Shown here one piece after another: positions 62,744-64,000 of a stretch of 64,000 bases of DNA. Source of the stretch: Prorocentrum cordatum (Eukaryota > Sar > Dinophyceae > Prorocentrales > Prorocentraceae). Location: the NCBI GenBank assembly GCA_963575745.1, contig CAUYUJ010016064.1, forward strand, positions 233,406-297,405. The letters run 5' to 3'. Below the pieces are notes generated by a model that saw only the letters and a list, made by a program, of their open reading frames with translations, ran no database searches and was not told the DNA's origin. Position numbers and translations under genes: made by a program. Numbering within the stretch: the stretch's first letter is position 1; every line of letters begins with the position of its first letter.

Positions 62744-63345
62744 TCGTGACATCATGGAGAACCGATCCGTGAAGGCTTCACTCCTCGGCTGGCGCAGCTC
62801 GAAACTGAGACGGAAAGTGCCGTCCACACTAGCAGGAGAGACGCAGGCTCTGTCCGCCGCCATCGCGGAGGTAGAATCTCTACAGATCTTGTACCGCGAT
62901 GTCATGTTCCAGGACGTGAATGTCCAGGACCACTTCCGATGCGCAGGCTCCTTTACTACGGTGCTTCGTTCCGACTGCCAGTTAGGATCCAGAGAACGAC
63001 AAGTACATGTTGTCGATGCGAAGTCTATTTATGATACGATGATCTAGGAGGGCAACGCGTCCGCACGAGACCGTCGCACGGCCATTAACCTGGCCATCAT
63101 CTGCGAGGCCCTCGAGAGGGCCTCTGGAGCTGCCCGCTGGATTCCGCACGGTAGGATGCCCGTAGATCAGCTGACCAAGGATGACATATCCAAGGGCAAC
63201 GCGGCGCTCTTCGATTTAATGATAAGTGGCCGTCTCGTGCTGGTGGACGAGGGCGCCGAGGTGGAACGCCGTCGTGCTCAGCCGGAGCTCAAGAGTCGCA
63301 CTCAGGCTGCCTCTCGGAAGACTCTGGACGAGATCATGATTTCGT
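62676..63345 (+). pseudogene. Copia RNase H
   Basis: Continues from the RT block after a frame change near 62670. It contains KASLLGWRSSKLRRKVPSTL and AGETQALSAAIAEVESLQIL (catalytic Glu), then VVDAKSIYDTMI (catalytic Asp). It is cut by TAG at 63045-63047. The same frame continues with ARWIPHGRMPVDQLTKDDIS and FDLMISGRLVLVDEGAEVE, normal for the family C-terminus. Confidence 0.75.
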
Positions 63346-63584
63346 GGAAGGACTTCCAGGTCCGGGTTGGTGGTGGTAGTGGTGGTGGTCTCCCTTCTCC
63401 TCCTTCCCGGTTCTACGTTTCTGTATTCCTATAATATCCTGTGCACTCCGTTTTTCCGCCATTCATGTTTTTCTCTGTTTCTCTCGTTTGAGCACCTGCA
63501 GTCGATCCAGGGTCAGACTGCTTCCCGCTGGTCACAGGGACCGAGCGGCTTGGGGGTGCAAAGCCTAGGAGAAAGTCTGACCTG

Positions 63585-63702
63585 TGAAGCAGGCTAGCAT
63601 ATTTCGTCCGATAGGTTTTGCTTTGGGATGCTGAGCGTGTGTCCGACCGTTGTGACACCTTGGCTCGAGGGAAAAACATCTACTGTCCCTGCTACTGCTA
63701 CA
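63585..63702 (+). repeat. Copia 3' LTR
   Basis: 118 bases from TGAAGCAGGCTAGC to ACTGCTACA. It includes CACCTTGGCTCGAGGG at the position of the DinoSL-like segment of the 5' LTR. No strong polypurine tract precedes it (only AGGAGAAAG near 63568). Confidence 0.9.
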
Positions 63703-63925
63703 GGAGTGCGGTTTGTATTGCTGTTTGACAGGGATTGTGGCGGCGGGCCGACATGGTGTCAGTATGGTTTTGGGTTGCCCCCCAATCGATTGGGGGACGG
63801 GGTAGTGGTAAACCCCTCCCCGGAGGGGGAAGACGGGGGTGGAATAGAACGGGCTCTCTTAACCACTTCCGCCCAGATGGCCGGTGGGATTGCAATCCGC
63901 CTGTGTATGTCTTGGTAAGGGGGAG
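63703..63925. repeat. Continuation of the tandem repeat interrupted by the copia element
   Basis: TGCGGTTTGTATTGCTGTTT, then GACAGGGATTGTGG, matches the unit segment at 53550-53600. The remainder to 63925 is unassigned. Confidence 0.5.
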
Positions 63926-64000
63926 GGGGAGGAGAAGGAGAACGATGAGAAGGGGGGGGAGGAGGAGGAGGAGGAGGAGCAGGAGGAGGAGGAGGTCGAC
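63926..64000. repeat. (GGA)n microsatellite at the window end
   Basis: GGGGGAGGAGAAGGAG passes into pure GGA triplets, cut by the window edge. Confidence 0.9.

Larger units (their letters stand above)
53795..63702 (+). mobile_element. Ty1/copia-like LTR retrotransposon, full length but decayed
   Basis: A 9.9-kb element with two LTRs. Order on the plus strand: LTR, primer site, gag, protease, Cys/His spacer protein, methyltransferase-like domain, integrase, linker, RT, RNase H, LTR. Integrase before RT defines the copia class. In-frame stops (TAA 54889, TAG 63045), at least six frame changes and a lost RT catalytic Asp make it inactive. Flanks AGAG and GGAG suggest a 4-5 bp target duplication with one change. 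The layout, including the Cys/His and methyltransferase-like inserts, fits dinoflagellate copia elements as I recall them. Confidence 0.9.

Overview
This is a eukaryotic nuclear window, almost certainly from a dinoflagellate. The DNA is GC-rich and full of microsatellites and minisatellites. Reading frames are broken into short islands whose edges fit GT, GC or GA donors and AG|G acceptors. A 19-nt exact match to the dinoflagellate trans-spliced leader (DinoSL) lies at 7557-7539 on the minus strand, and both LTR retrotransposons have the domain order typical of dinoflagellate elements. No rRNA, tRNA, CRISPR array or bacterial-type operon was found. All exon boundaries were read by eye. Statements that a protein belongs to a dinoflagellate family rest on recalled sequence patterns, not on a search.

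Layout. 1-5.5 kb holds no convincing gene: microsatellite, GC-rich low-complexity DNA, a 15-bp minisatellite and an AT-rich 20-bp minisatellite. 5.5-7.6 kb holds a minus-strand gene with a DinoSL relic just upstream, which suggests that a trans-spliced mRNA was reinserted. 8.6-12.6 kb holds (GA)n DNA and a four-exon minus-strand gene for a charged, probably nuclear protein. 13.2-22.1 kb holds two plus-strand multi-exon genes that share a W-x-T-x-TQL-x-QEFG motif. Between them is a tiny minus-strand gene with a (TC)n array in its intron. The non-coding parts of this interval carry about a dozen copies of a short palindrome, GGAGGC-nnn-GCCTCC.

22.6-30.2 kb holds minisatellites, a tandem hairpin repeat and a decayed minus-strand Ty3/gypsy-like element with RT, RNase H, a methyltransferase-like domain and integrase. 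30.3-53.8 kb is mostly repeats: satellites, microsatellites and several families of short terminal-inverted-repeat (TIR) elements. One TIR family has exact 6-bp target duplications, and one element looks like Tc1/mariner. Scattered small coding-like islands, mostly plus strand (34.8, 39.0, 39.7, 42.75 and 47.8 kb), could be exons of one gene with very long introns.

53.8-63.7 kb is a complete but decayed Ty1/copia-like element with 118-120 bp LTRs. It carries gag, protease, a Cys/His spacer protein, a cytosine-methyltransferase-like domain, integrase, RT and RNase H, and it is inserted into an older tandem repeat. The most interesting features are the palindromes confined to one gene cluster, the DinoSL relics, the methyltransferase-like domains in both retrotransposon classes, and the TIR elements with intact target duplications.
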